A stretch of 64,000 nucleotides of DNA from Setophaga petechia (taxonomy: Eukaryota; Chordata; Aves; Passeriformes; Parulidae). Within the stretch, counting starts at the first letter, position 1, and each line of letters starts with the position of its first letter. The stretch lies in contig JANCRA010000033.1 of the NCBI GenBank assembly GCA_024362935.1, positions 8,265,001 to 8,329,000 of the forward strand, in the 5' to 3' direction. The notes under the pieces are model-generated. The model did no database searches. It had not been told where the DNA came from and saw only the letters and a list, made by a program, of their open reading frames with translations. Positions 13,261 through 24,638 of the stretch are shown here, one piece after another. The position numbers and the translations under genes were made by a program.

Positions 13261-14484
13261 TTAGATGGACCAGGTCCTCAACAATTCTCAGCTGCCTGAA
13301 TTACTGCTGAACAGCCTAATAAACATCTAGCACATAGGCCCCTGCTCTGCAGAGCTTTTAAGAATGTTCTTAAGTTTGTCCCTAATCAGCAAAGCAACTC
13401 TTGCAATTGCTGTTACTCAGGGATTACTCCTGGACCCGAATCCTGTGGTGCTTGAACCCCCATGGAGTACTGGACAAGGCCAGGGTCATTAGGAAGCTGT
13501 GATTGAATAATCAGCATAAAATGTTGATTATTGAATTTAATCCTGGAGACACTCACCAGGCTGGGACACTGAGCAAGGGAGCAGGAAAGGATCTTCATCA
13601 ATCTGCCCAGGCAGCAGCAGGAGGATTCCTGGTACCCCTGTCCTGCTGGCAGCTCCTGAGCAAATGCCTCCTGCCAGGATGCTGCCCTGGTCTAGATGGA
13701 AAAACTGCTTCTTTTATTCTTTTATTGTCTGCTGTGAAAGAAACCTGAGGCTTTCATTTCAGTAAAACCTCTTGTGGAGGTTTGTGCTCTTTCTGCACAG
13801 AGACCTGCATTGCAGGGAGAACTAATCCTGATTCCTGGGCATTAGGCTCAAGAAGCCCTTAAGCAGCTGCAGTGGTTGGCACTGTACAGACCCCCAAAAC
13901 CAGGAATATGTGAGCAATACCCTGGACACCCCTGGCACGTGTGTAGTTGGCTGGTTTTGAATCTGTTGGTGCATTAGGATCTGACTCCCACAGCAGACTG
14001 TGAAGGTGCTGCTCTGAGTGCAAGAGGATCTCTCAGAAAGGAACCAAATCATTTCCACCAACACAGGGCACCAGGTAGATCTTGCTCATCCTAGTGCAGA
14101 CACGAGAGATCTTGGAAGCTTTCTAAAGAGTGAAAGAACTAGGAAAAAAAAATAAAGGAAAAAAGGGCCAGCAGAGATATGTGTAAGAATGAGGCCATGC
14201 TCAGTTTATTTTGTTGTGTTTTAAGATAACACCAGATTATCAGTGGGCGGCTCAGAGAGGCTCAGGAGCAGCAGGGTGAGCCCTGAGAGCTGAGCAGCAG
14301 AGGAGGAGCTGGCCAGCCCCTCCCCAGCCTGGAGAGCTGTCCTGTTAACAGCTGCTGCCGCCTCCTCCTCACCTGGGCTGCAGCCACAGCTGGGGATAAA
14401 GCAATGGCAATAAAACCTCATCCCAGGGCAGTGGCACAGCCACAGGGACAAGGGACAAGAGCTGTGTGCAGCTGTGGGGAGGCT
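13261..14484. other. Non-coding DNA, no gene seen
   Basis: Mixed-composition sequence without recognisable genes, repeats or RNA. It becomes GC-richer toward the CCCAG array that follows. Confidence 0.6.
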
Positions 14485-14550
14485 GCCCAGCCCAGCCCAG
14501 CCCAGCCCTGCCCAGCCCAGCCCAGCCCTGCCCAGCCCAGCCCAGCCCTG
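14485..14550. repeat. CCCAG/CCCTG pentamer array with G-quadruplex potential
   Basis: Thirteen or so pentamers, mostly CCCAG, are organised into a 20-base higher-order unit (three CCCAG then one CCCTG) seen two to three times. The minus strand, which is the TSHZ2 sense strand, has many GGG tracts spaced by two bases (CT or CA) and could form G-quadruplexes in DNA or RNA. Confidence 0.9.
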
Positions 14551-14948
14551 ATGTGCTGCTGGCACCGCAGGGAGGGCTCTGCAGAGCTCCCAAATCTGCA
14601 TTTTCCCTCAGGACTGCCCCAGCTGCTGCTGTGCCTGTGCACTGCCTGTGGGGAGCTGCACAGGACAGAGTGAGAGGGTGACAGTGCAGGGACCATTCCT
14701 TTTCTCAAGTCACAATTATCTCTGCCACCACATTTGCGTCCTCGCTCTCATCTCCATTTAAGTAAGTTACAATTCTCCCACTCTTGTTACTGAGTAGATG
14801 CAGATGCCACTTTGTTCCGTGTGATTTATAGCCAGGAGCTAATGTTCAGTTATAATTCCCCATTTTAGACATGAAAAATAGCCTGTAATGCTCAACACAA
14901 GGGCCTCTCAACAATGATATATAATTTAAAAATTAACACGAGGACAGA

Positions 14949-15020
14949 GGAGCCACGGGATTTTGAACTAGGGACTCTCTCATTCAAAGGTTAAATCTCT
15001 ACAAGGTGAGCTAAAGGAAT
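14949..15020 (-). pseudogene. tRNA-like relic (tRNA pseudogene or tRNA-derived SINE head)
   Basis: On the minus strand, TTAGCTCACCTTGTAGAG resembles the D-arm/A box and AGTTCAAAATCC resembles the T-arm/B box. They start about 45 bases apart, the normal tRNA distance. The T stem is imperfect and the acceptor ends do not pair, so it is not a working tRNA. It may be an old tRNA pseudogene or the head of a tRNA-derived SINE; the family is not identified. Confidence 0.45.
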
Positions 15021-17088
15021 TAGTTGAGTTATTAAGTAAATGCCTCTGTTCTATTTTCCCAGCACATTAGCTGTTGCAGCCTTTTCCAGTTCAGTTGTGT
15101 TCCGCCCCAGCATGTTCAAAGTGCAAATGCTCGTGGCACTGTGTTCACACATTTGCTTTTTTTCAATGTCAAACAAACTGGAGCTGCTCAGAGCCAAAGG
15201 TCAAAGTGGAGGGTCCTTAAGGAAATCTCCTGGGAAATGATGTGATTGCTCTCATGTCTTTATTGTGTATAAAATCAGGCTTCATACGTGGCTCGTCCTT
15301 TCCAAGCATCTTAAAGCTATAAATGAGTCATGACTCATTCTTGCAACACCTAAGTTATGTAAGTGGTCTTGCTAATTTACTGGAATATCTTGAATAACTA
15401 ATCATTTCCAGGATCAAACTCTGAGGCCTTGGAAACCTCTGAGCTCTGAAGAGCTCCTTTAGAAACAGAGAGCTCTCCTTTACCTCACACGATGAGGCAA
15501 AAGCAGAACAGGGACAGAACCTGCATCACCCGACTGGCTCTGCCAAACTCCAGCCATAAACCCCTCTCTGGGCAAAGCTCAGCAGCTCAGAAACCCAGGG
15601 AGTGTGGAGAGGGGAAAGAGCTTGTTTCTGGAGAGGTCTGGGAGGTGGCATTCCTCTCCTGCCTGCTTTCTGCTCCCACCGAGGTGCAGCTCATCTCCTC
15701 GGTGTCTCCTGCTGCACTTTGCTTAATGGTCTCGCTCCAGCATCAAATATTGTATTTATGGATTACAAATTTATTGACATTTGACATTTGCATCAGCTTT
15801 CACCTGATCAACAGGAGCTCTGACTGCCAAAGGGAGTTATTATGGAAGATTTCAACAGCCATGGGAATGCCAAAAATGTCATTAAATCATATCAGAAAAA
15901 CAATGTGTTCATAGCATTCATACATTTAGTCTTGCCAGTAAATCTTCTGCTTGATGCTTGGACCACCTACTGATGATACTCAAAGAAAAGGAGAAACAGG
16001 GAGAATCGAAGAGATGAATTAAATTAAAACCAAATGACATGACGCCTGGCACAGTGGGATCTTTAATTTTCTACTCTATGAATCCAGAATAAGCAAAAAA
16101 AAAGCAAAACAAAGCACAGTGGCTTGACTTTCTCTGAGTGAATTCCCTCCATACAGGCAGGGCTTAACTAAATAATCCTGAGTAATGTGTGCACCCCACA
16201 TTATTGCATGAGATTTGTATGTGGGAGGTGCAGGATTCAGAAAACATATGGCACATGGAAAACAAATGACAGGGTGTGCTTTTACACTCGTGCTGGCTAT
16301 ACTTATCACTCTTGTTGATATTTTTTTCCAGACATGAAATATGAATGTAGGAACTTTCACCTTAATCTTGTTGGAAAAATATCCAGAATTTTTTTTTGTG
16401 CATTTGTGATTTATAGGAGGCCTCCACATAATTCCTGGGAGTACAGACAATGTTGTAAAAAACACGGATCAAATAAACACAATTACCTCCCTCATTGTTT
16501 TTTCCTTGGATGACAAACCTGGGTCTTGCACCATGACAACAGCAAGGCCAACAGATTAGGGCTCCATGGAATTAGGGAGGGAATGAGTGGCTGGCCTGGG
16601 AGCCCACCCACAGCCTGCCTGTGCCTGACCAGCGTAGGGTGAGCTCCACTGGAGGCTGATCCTGAGCTCAGCAAGCAGAAGGAAGTTTGGAGTTTGCCCT
16701 TTGAGTTGTCTGGTGGAAGAGCAGCATGTTCATCCCACAAGAACACAGGCAGAAACAGGCCATGGTCATACCCCAGAGGGAGGGAACCTTCTGTGCTGTG
16801 CCTGGGGATGTAGATGAAGAGTGGGAAAAAGGAAATATCAATGTCTTTAATGGAAGGAGAGTGGGCAGCCATGAGGACACAGTTCCAGTGGAGAGAGGTG
16901 CCAGCAGCTTGTCTTGGCCCCCCAGAAGAGTTGGTGTGGTGTGGCCACTGCTGTGCTTGGAGCACTGACAGCAGAGGGGAATGAAGGGTGGCAAAGGCAC
17001 TCAGGGAATGGGGCAGAGGTGTTCTCCCAAGCTTTGGCTGGAAGCAGACAGAGGTGGAGCTGGGTGGAGGTAATGATGGAGATATTAT
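15021..17088. other. Non-coding DNA, no gene seen
   Basis: An AT-rich part (about 15240-16500) with conserved-element texture near 15770-15900 is followed by GC-richer sequence from about 16510. That second part looks like lineage-specific filler, possibly an unrecognised old transposon. No gene is seen. Confidence 0.5.
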
Positions 17089-17133
17089 TCACCTGAATAA
17101 TAGGTTATTACAATGCAGAAACCACTTTTTTTT
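17089..17133. repeat. Copy 1 of a short dispersed repeat
   Basis: CACCTGAATAAT followed by GGTTATTACAATGCAGAAAC, CAC and a T-run recurs at 22541-22590. Here the two halves are nearly adjacent; the other copy has about 15 more bases between them. The shared non-T part is about 35 bases, far beyond chance in 64 kb. Confidence 0.85.
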
Positions 17134-18187
17134 TGATGGGCTGCCACACCAGGGCACCACTGAATGGGCTGGGACAGACACCCCCAGGTCACCTTGTGGT
17201 ATAAAACTGGGGGAGTCAGAAATGGGGAGTGTTGGTGAGTTTTCATTAAATGACTGAAGCCAGCAGTTTGCCATTGGAGTTGGAACAGTTCTCCCAGAGG
17301 AGAGGACAGACCCACCCTGTCTGCACAGAGTGCAGGGAGCATCCATTGCTCTGAGCCCTGGGATCCTCTGCAGGTCAGGCTCCCCAAAGGAGCAATCCCT
17401 TCTCCTTCCCTGTCCCCTCTGCTGTGGAACAGCACGGAGCAAACAGTCCTGGCTGGCCCGAGGAAAGGCTGGAACCTGCACAGAGCACTCTGAGCTTGGT
17501 CTGACACAGCTGCTGCAGGAGGAGCAGGGCAGGGGAAGAACCACATCAAAGCCACTCCAGCCACCTCTCCTCTCCTTTCAAAAATGTCACTGCAGCACCC
17601 TCCGCTTTCTGAAACAATGTTTATCATTGTTCTTCGATTGTCTGGGACAATAAATGGTTAGAAATGAGCATATATCACCAGGAAATCTCTGCCTGCCCCT
17701 TCCCCCAAGCAGTGTCATAAAAACGTACAAATTCACATTAATAATGAAGTGCATTTCCCCGAGAAGCCACTGTGTATCTCAGGGAGAGCAGGCAAGGTGG
17801 CAGTTGCTGCAGAGTTTCCTATTAAAGAGCAGAGCAAATACTCATAAATCTGATGAGGGGCCAAAGCACATGTTAGGGCTGTCTCCCTCTTAATGGAACC
17901 TTTTCTGAAATGAAAAAAATATATATCTTGATACATTCAGGGTATTCATTAGACATGACAACCTCCTCCACTCCCCATGGCTCCCTCCCCGCTCCTGCTT
18001 GGACTGACCCCCGGCAGAAGGGCTGAGTGCTGGCAGGGAGGGATTTTGGAGTGAGGAGGAACTGTTTGCTTTTAATAAAGGGATTGTGTGAATTTACTGC
18101 GATGGACGAGCTCCCTCGTGGCCCCGTGTGTCCCTCGTACCCTCACTGCAGCCATTCCCGGGGTGTGCCCCTGCTGGGTGACCTGCC
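17134..18187. other. Non-coding DNA, no gene seen
   Basis: GC-rich sequence at 17140-17560 gives way to AT-richer sequence. A TATAAAA near 17200 and an ATTAAA near 17245 recall an LTR-like layout but without further support. No gene is recognisable. Confidence 0.5.
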
Positions 18188-18757
18188 ATCCCCACAGCCT
18201 GTCTGTCTGTCCATCCAGGAATGGGAGCACACAGAGCCATCCCCACAGCCTGTCCGTCTGTCCATCCAGAACCACTCCCACAGCCTGTCTGTCTGTCCAT
18301 CCAGGAATGGGAGCACACAGAGCCATCCCCACAGCCTGTCCATCTGTCCATCCAGGGGATGGGAGTGCACAGAGCCATCCCCACAGCCTGTCTGTCTGTC
18401 CGTCCAGGAATGGGAGCACACAGAGCCATCCCCACAGCCTGTCCGTCTGTCCATCCAGGAATGGGAGCACACAGAGCCATCCCCACAGCCTGTCCGTCTG
18501 TCCATCCAGAACCATTCCCACAGCCTGTCCATCTGTCCGTCCAGGAATGGGAGCACACAGAGCCATTCCCACAGCCTGTCCATCTGTCCGTCCAGGAATG
18601 GGAGCACACAGAGCCATTCCCACAGCCTGTCCATCTGTCCATCCAGAACCATCCCCACAGCCTGTCCATCTGTCCATCCAGAGCCATTCCCCACAGCCTG
18701 TCCGTCTGTCCATCCAGAACCATTCCCCACAGCCTGTCCGTCTGTCCATGCAGGGGA
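18188..18757. repeat. Minisatellite, 51-base unit with a 35-36-base short form
   Basis: About a dozen units share the core ACAGCCTGTCCGTCTGTCCA. Long units (51 bases) also carry GGAATGGGAGCACACAGA; short units lack it and read CCAGAACCAT instead. Long units dominate the left two thirds, short ones the right end. Because 51 is divisible by 3 and the unit lacks stops, several long open frames result on both strands; none looks like a gene. Confidence 0.95.
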
Positions 18758-20639
18758 TGGGAGCACACAGGATCCCTCTGGCAGGACACCTCTCCTGTCC
18801 CCTCACACCTCGGAGGGCTCGGCTCCTTCTCCTGGGAGCTCAGGACTCTGGGCAGGGGAGGCAGCAGGGTGAGGATCAGCCCTTGGGCTCTCCCAGGGCT
18901 GGGGTTTGGAGCCTGGTGTTGTGTTTGGTGTTATCCCAGCTGGACACCCAGGGCAGGGTGAGATGCTCTTGGAGAAGAACCACAGTCCCATGGAAGCCAG
19001 AGCTCCGTGCTGGGGATTGTGTCCCACCCTGTTCCCCCTCCTGGCTGGAGCTGTCCTGCTGCAAATCCTGCTTGCATTTCTGTGGAACCCAGTGAAAGGC
19101 TGGATCCCTCCTCTCCACAGACCCTGCCTGGATGCACAAACACACCCAGCTCCAAACTGAGGTGGGAAGAGACAGCAGAACGAGGCCTGAAGACTACAGC
19201 TTAATAATCATGAATTATCTGTTCATTATCCCAATAAATAGTGAAAAATCTCTTCCTCCTTTCCTCCTCCCATAAAGCTGTATCTATAATTTTCCTCATT
19301 TTCCATCTGTGCTCCATCATATTTGCACTGAGTGATCATCCTGCTAAATTACATTATTTTTATTGAAAGGTGCTTTGGAGGGCTGGATACTGTTCATGTC
19401 TTTTCCTTTTGTTATTGATCTTTGTGATCCCATTGCTGAGGTGTAAAATATATAAATAAGACTCGGGTACCCTTCCTTTGAAATCTCACCTGGTAGAAAT
19501 GTTCTGCTATAGATTATGAAGGCTGTAGCATTTAATAATATCAGGCACAGCAAGGAGAAGGCAAGATTTTGATGTCCTTATGAATAGTGAATGCTGGAGG
19601 AGGCTGGCACTGTTCAAGGTCAGTTAGAGTCTGCTCCAAAGTTGCTGTTTCTTTGTGAGCAGAGGAGCTCCTGCCTTGGAACTGCCACATGCAATGTGTT
19701 TGTAGAGAGCCCAGGAACAATGTGGGTTGACCCAGCAGGTTGGAAGCTCAAATGCAATGGTAAATAATACTGATCTTAATAGCAACCTGTAAAACCTGTA
19801 AAAGCTTCCTAAAAACCCAGGAAATCTCCATGGATCCAGCCTGATGGATCATCTGGCCTGGCCCTGCTCTCAGGGAAGCCATGAACACACCATTATTGCA
19901 TTTACAGGGATGATGGCTAGATTGAAAAATGCTATCCAAGAAAATTTTTGAAGATTTAAAAATGTTCAATTAAAAAAAAAATCTGGATCTACCATTTCTG
20001 GTAAACAGTGATAAATTTCAAAGGATTAAGAGAACCGAGGCTTCAGCAGGACAGGATTATTTTGAGGGAGGGCTGGTTTGGAGGTAGTTCCTTGCTTCAG
20101 CAGGGCTTTGCTTCAGCAAAAAGGCCAACCTGTTTCTTTTCCTAGCTCTGTCTCCTCTCATTCAATTTTACCCTGTTTATCCTAATAAAAATCTATTTTA
20201 AAATGGAACTTCCCCGCAGACTTTTTCTTCCCATTGTGAAGCCATCATTTTCCAAAAAGACATTGTCAGGAGAATCCCATTTGAATGGAATAATCAAGAC
20301 TTCCATGGGATGAACACTTTTTCTGGCTGATGGCACAGGAGCAAGAACCCCTGGTAAATTCTGCTTACAAAATTGTGGTGACACCACTGCAGGCAGGCAC
20401 ATCCCAGCATGTCTGATTCTCCTGGAAGGATCTCTCAGCGTCTCATATTTGTTGCTAAGAAGAAATGAAAGTTGAAGAGCAAGCTGAATTCCCTAAAATA
20501 GAATTTTGTACCACTGATTCACACAATTGTCCTTGACCATGTAACAGCCATATTGGCTAAGAGTGGAACATGATCAGAGCAGCTCCTGCTGCTTCAGAGG
20601 AATGAGAAAATAAAATCCAGAGAAGAAAAAAAAATCTTC
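18758..20639. other. Non-coding DNA, no gene seen
   Basis: GC-rich for about 400 bases after the minisatellite, then AT-richer mixed sequence. Nothing recognisable as exon, RNA or transposon. Confidence 0.55.
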
Positions 20640-22535
20640 TATTTTGGTATACTTAACACATACAGTTATCTACATGTCCTATATATCATTTAACAAATTG
20701 CTTTGCAATTCTTCCAGGGCGTGGTATAATGACTGATTTAAAATCACTGCATTGCTTAAACTGCATTGTTCTTCATCAAGTTGAGTCATTTTTATGTGAA
20801 GTGTCAAGCTCTCTAACAAATAACTGCTGCCAGACAAATCAAGTTCCTCATCTTAAAGCTACGGCTAAATAGTTTATAGCTTTAATCTGCTCACTGAGGT
20901 GTGCAGTCTATGACAGTAATTATAAATGCAAGGAGAAATTATAGCTGAATGCTTTAACTGCATTAGGAGCCATTTGATGAACAATCATGATTGCCTGCTC
21001 ATTTTCAACAATAGAGGGCAAGTTAGTGTCAGTGCATTAGAGGATTTTCAGTTCTGCTCTGCTCTTTCTTCCATTTACCACAGAATGTCAGTTGTCTCCT
21101 ATAAAGTAGAAAAAAAAGCGCCGCAGAAGCTTTAAACTTGATGGTTAAAAAAAGACAAAGGAGGAAACAGAGAGAAAAACTGTTTATCATTATGACTTTT
21201 TTTTTTGTTTTGCACAGCCTTACTTTCAAATTAGTTCATCTCAGGTAGCTGCCTGTACACTTATCGGGGTCTTTTGAAACAGAAATCTCCCCAGTCAGGT
21301 TGGGTAATTTGACTTTATGGAGATTTGTTTCTATCAGAAGTTGTAGCCAAGGCCACAGACAGCCTCAGTTAGTGACCAGTTCCAAGCCAATCCCACCTGG
21401 CTCTAAAGTGAGAAATACAATTCTGCCCTGCCTTCTTCCTCAGAACAACATAAAAATTCTAATTCAGTCGAAGAAATGAACGAATGTTCTTCAAGGTACA
21501 AGTCAACATACAAATTACTTCTAATTAAAGCCATGTTTCCTAATGTTCATGGGTTTTCTATGAAGAATAGCAATAAAAACAAATGTGAAGTGGGTTAAAT
21601 GAAAGAGAATAGAGATGTTTGATTGTTGTATATTACACATAATCTTACTTTATATTACTAAACCCATATCACTTAGAAGAATTCAGGAAAACACCAAAGA
21701 TGACTATAAAAGAGATATATATATATCTTTTTACATTTAAGAAGAATTTATAGCAAATTTCTTATAAACAGCCTCACAGAGGTCTTAAAAATAAATCTAT
21801 ACCCATAACACATTTTTCTACAGTACTAACCCAGATTATTCATTTATATTTTTAATGATAGCTAACATTTGACAATATAACCTCTACTAGTAAATGCCAT
21901 TGAAATATAAAGTACTTTACATATCTCTATACTTCAAGTATTCTTTCCACTGTTTTATTTCCATTTATTTCAATCTATAGTCTCCATTTTTATGCCTATT
22001 TCACTGCAATATTGCCTGCAAGAAGGAAACATAAATGCATGTGTGTGTTTTAAGGATCTCAGCTTTATATTTCTCCTTTCTAAATACTCTGCTCTCCTCT
22101 GTTATTATTCAAATGTATACTGGATCTTAAAAATAACATGGTAAGAGTAAGTAAACTCTGAAAATCCCTGTTATTTGATTTAGTCTCCTTGCAGATTTCT
22201 GAAGAATCCATATGAATAAACTCAGGCCTCCCCACTCCCAACCTCGTCAGAACTTCAGGGAGGCTTTCGGCTCCGAAACTGTAATAAAATCTTTACAATG
22301 CCATCCCAAATACCCCATCATTTCAGACAATTTGTGCTATCATGCATACCAACTGAAATTATAGCTCCAGATAACAATGCTATCACTCTGTCATTGCAAT
22401 TTAAATATATTTTTTCAAAGGTAAGATACAACCTGCATCTTGATATAAATTAGAAATGGATGAGTATTACGAGGACAGCAATTTCTCGGCATCCAGAGGC
22501 AGGAAGGACAGTCCCTTATTTATGTAGTTACACAT
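20640..22535. promoter_or_regulatory. Long AT-rich block, possible conserved regulatory DNA
   Basis: About 1.9 kb of AT-rich, transposon-free sequence. It contains a short (AT)n run near 21715 and, toward its right end, scattered CpGs in an otherwise AT-rich setting (22243-22275 and 22468-22492). No coding signal. The lack of recognisable repeats and the retained CpGs suggest constraint. Confidence 0.3.
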
Positions 22536-22540
22536 CACCT

Positions 22541-22590
22541 GAATAATGTGTCTCCGTGCAGGTTATTACAATGCAGAAACCACTTTTTTT
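22541..22590. repeat. Copy 2 of a short dispersed repeat
   Basis: This copy matches 17092-17133 but has about 15 extra bases (GTGTCTCCGTGCAGG region) between the CACCTGAATAAT half and the TTATTACAATGCAGAAACCAC half. Both end in T-runs. It lies in conserved-looking AT-rich DNA and may be the older copy. Confidence 0.85.
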
Positions 22591-24229
22591 TTTCCCCTTG
22601 GAGATTTTTTTTCTCCCCTTTTGTATTTGCTCCTCCAATCCTCAGCAACAGTAACGTGTTTACAAAGGTGGGTGTTTGGTTTGCCTCTGAGTAATAACAC
22701 GGTGCTTTCAAGACCAAATCTGAAACATTTGTCACACATTAAGCCATGAATGTGCCAAAATAACTGTTGTATTAATACATCTGGCAGATAGCTTTTGTTT
22801 GATAGTCCCCAAATTATTGGTTTGCTCTGATATCTCTTGTGTGAAAACTATGAATGGCAGAGTCTTAATAATCATTAAGTGGTGGGGAAGGAAACAAAGT
22901 ATGGGATGTTTATCCCTAGCCAGTCTCTCCAGGGTGTTGATTTGGAGTGGCCAGGTAAACAAGCAACACTCTAATGTTGGGTTAAAGTGCCCAAATAGAT
23001 ACTTTAGGGTATTAGCCCTATTTAGAAAACAAACTCCTTAGGAGGGAGAGGGAATTTTGCTGGCTAAAATATGCAGGAAGCATAAATCTCCTCCAATGCA
23101 GACAGCACGTACAAGATGTATGCAAAACTTAAATCTTACTGCACTTGAACACTGACATTATACTCCATGGCAATAGCTTACAGTACCAGCCCAAAGTAAC
23201 CCCTTGATCAGTGGTTTAAATTATTCAAAAGTAGCATTTTTAATGGAGCTTAAGTGACACAGAGCCCTCGTGCTGGCTTTGGCAGCACAAAGTGTTTCCT
23301 AAAACATGAATATTTGCAGCAAACAAATGGGAAATCTTCCCCCAAATGGGGACTGAGCCCCATCCTCTCAATCAGCCAGGGGATGGCCACAAAGCCAGGT
23401 GGCATCAGTGACAACCCACAGCACATCTTTAATTTTCACCGTCTGACAAATTCATTTTCTGAATGTTATTCAAGTACTGAACACCTTGGAGAAAACCTGG
23501 ATGTGCACATGCTTGTTCTGTGAACACAAGCAGAGCCTGAGCCTGCTGGAGGAATTGCTGGGGACAACTAAACAGAGCCCTCCTGGAAAAAAAACTGGTT
23601 AGAACAAAAAACTTCTATTTGGACTTTTAGTTGATGTTCTGCATATTTATTTCAATCAAGAATATTCAAGTTTGTGAATCAAGTAAAATTAAAAATGCAA
23701 AAATGGTGTGGCATCTGAATATTACATTACATGTTATAAACATTGGTTGTGGCAACTGGTGTATCTTGCAGCAAAAAAATAGCAACACTAACGCAGCAGT
23801 ATCCTACTAACAGGTCTTGGAAATATTAAGCTTGTAAAAAATCTCAATTAAGCAGTAACTCCCCCAGGTTATATGAGAACTTGCACTGAAGTCAGTGATG
23901 TTTATGGATTGACTTTCACCAACATGAAGCAAAATATAATCAAACATCTTAAAGATTAAAAAAGGAATGATGGAGAGAGAGGTTAAAATGATGTGACAAA
24001 AAAGGCCACTCACAGTAGCAAGTGTTTAAGTAAGTGTAAAATATTAAAATATTTTACAAAACTGAACATCCAAATATCAACAGAAAAATAACTGAACTTC
24101 TACATAGGAACTTTTCAGAGTTATTTGTAGATTCTCAAGGCTGTGTTTGAGATTATGAGAAACTTGGAATAATCGAGATTTTGCTAATTTGACTTTTGAA
24201 TTTTCTTCTTTTTCCCCATCCAAATCAGA
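22591..24229. other. Non-coding DNA just downstream of the TSHZ2 exon
   Basis: AT-rich sequence without recognisable gene or repeat. If the donor after the TSHZ2 stop is used, this is the start of the 3' intron; otherwise it would hold the 3' UTR. Confidence 0.5.
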
Positions 24230-24235
24230 TTTATT
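24230..24235 (-). terminator. Candidate poly(A) signal downstream of the TSHZ2 exon
   Basis: The minus strand has AATAAA about 400 bases past the stop codon. It would serve a transcript that reads through the putative donor at 24630. AATAAA is common in AT-rich DNA and nothing else here marks a cleavage site, so this is only a candidate. Confidence 0.25.
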
Positions 24236-24624
24236 GGTGTGCTAGCACTGAGTGAGGTAATAACCTTTTGAGTTTCAGTGCTCTTTATCTGGTTTTTTCC
24301 ATTCTCACTGCAAAGAGCAGCACTTAGTTCTTGCATTCCACACCGAAGTGCAGTGGATGTGAAATGATTTATTCTTAGGAACAAAAGAGAAATGGGCAAA
24401 CAGCTATTTTGCAAATAACGAGCAGCAACATTTCTCTCTAGGGCAGTGAGGGTTTGCATTGACCAAGCTCTCTCCCTGAAAACGTTTGAAAATGGATGTG
24501 TACATGCGGGGAGGAGCGGCGCAGCATACATGATGCATTTCATACTGCTTTCCTACTGTTACCAAAGCACGGAGCCTGACGGAGCCTCCTGGAAATGCTG
24601 AAATGAAAACTCACTATAGAGCAT

Positions 24625-24636
24625 GCATACCTTAAG
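24625..24636 (-). other. TSHZ2: Probable splice donor just after the TSHZ2 stop codon
   Basis: After TAA (24641-24639) the minus strand reads CTCTTAAG then GTATGC, a good donor with GT at 24630-24629. The exon would end at 24631, 8 bases past the stop, and the 3' UTR would continue in a further exon. Mammalian TSHZ2 transcripts, as I recall, have a separate 3' UTR exon, which fits. A junction this close to the stop should not trigger nonsense-mediated decay. Confidence 0.6.
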
Positions 24637-24638
24637 AG

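Noticed and set aside
17195..17260. LTR-like TATAAAA and ATTAAA near 17.2 kb
   Set aside because: Only two common words, no ends, no CCAAT and no match to a known LTR.
17085..17627. Minus-strand open frame of 180 codons
   Set aside because: No similarity recognised; overlaps the dispersed repeat and GC-rich filler; no splice support.
18027..19095. Long plus- and minus-strand open frames (up to about 335 codons)
   Set aside because: They are readings of the 51-base minisatellite, open in several frames on both strands, with no conserved frame or domain.
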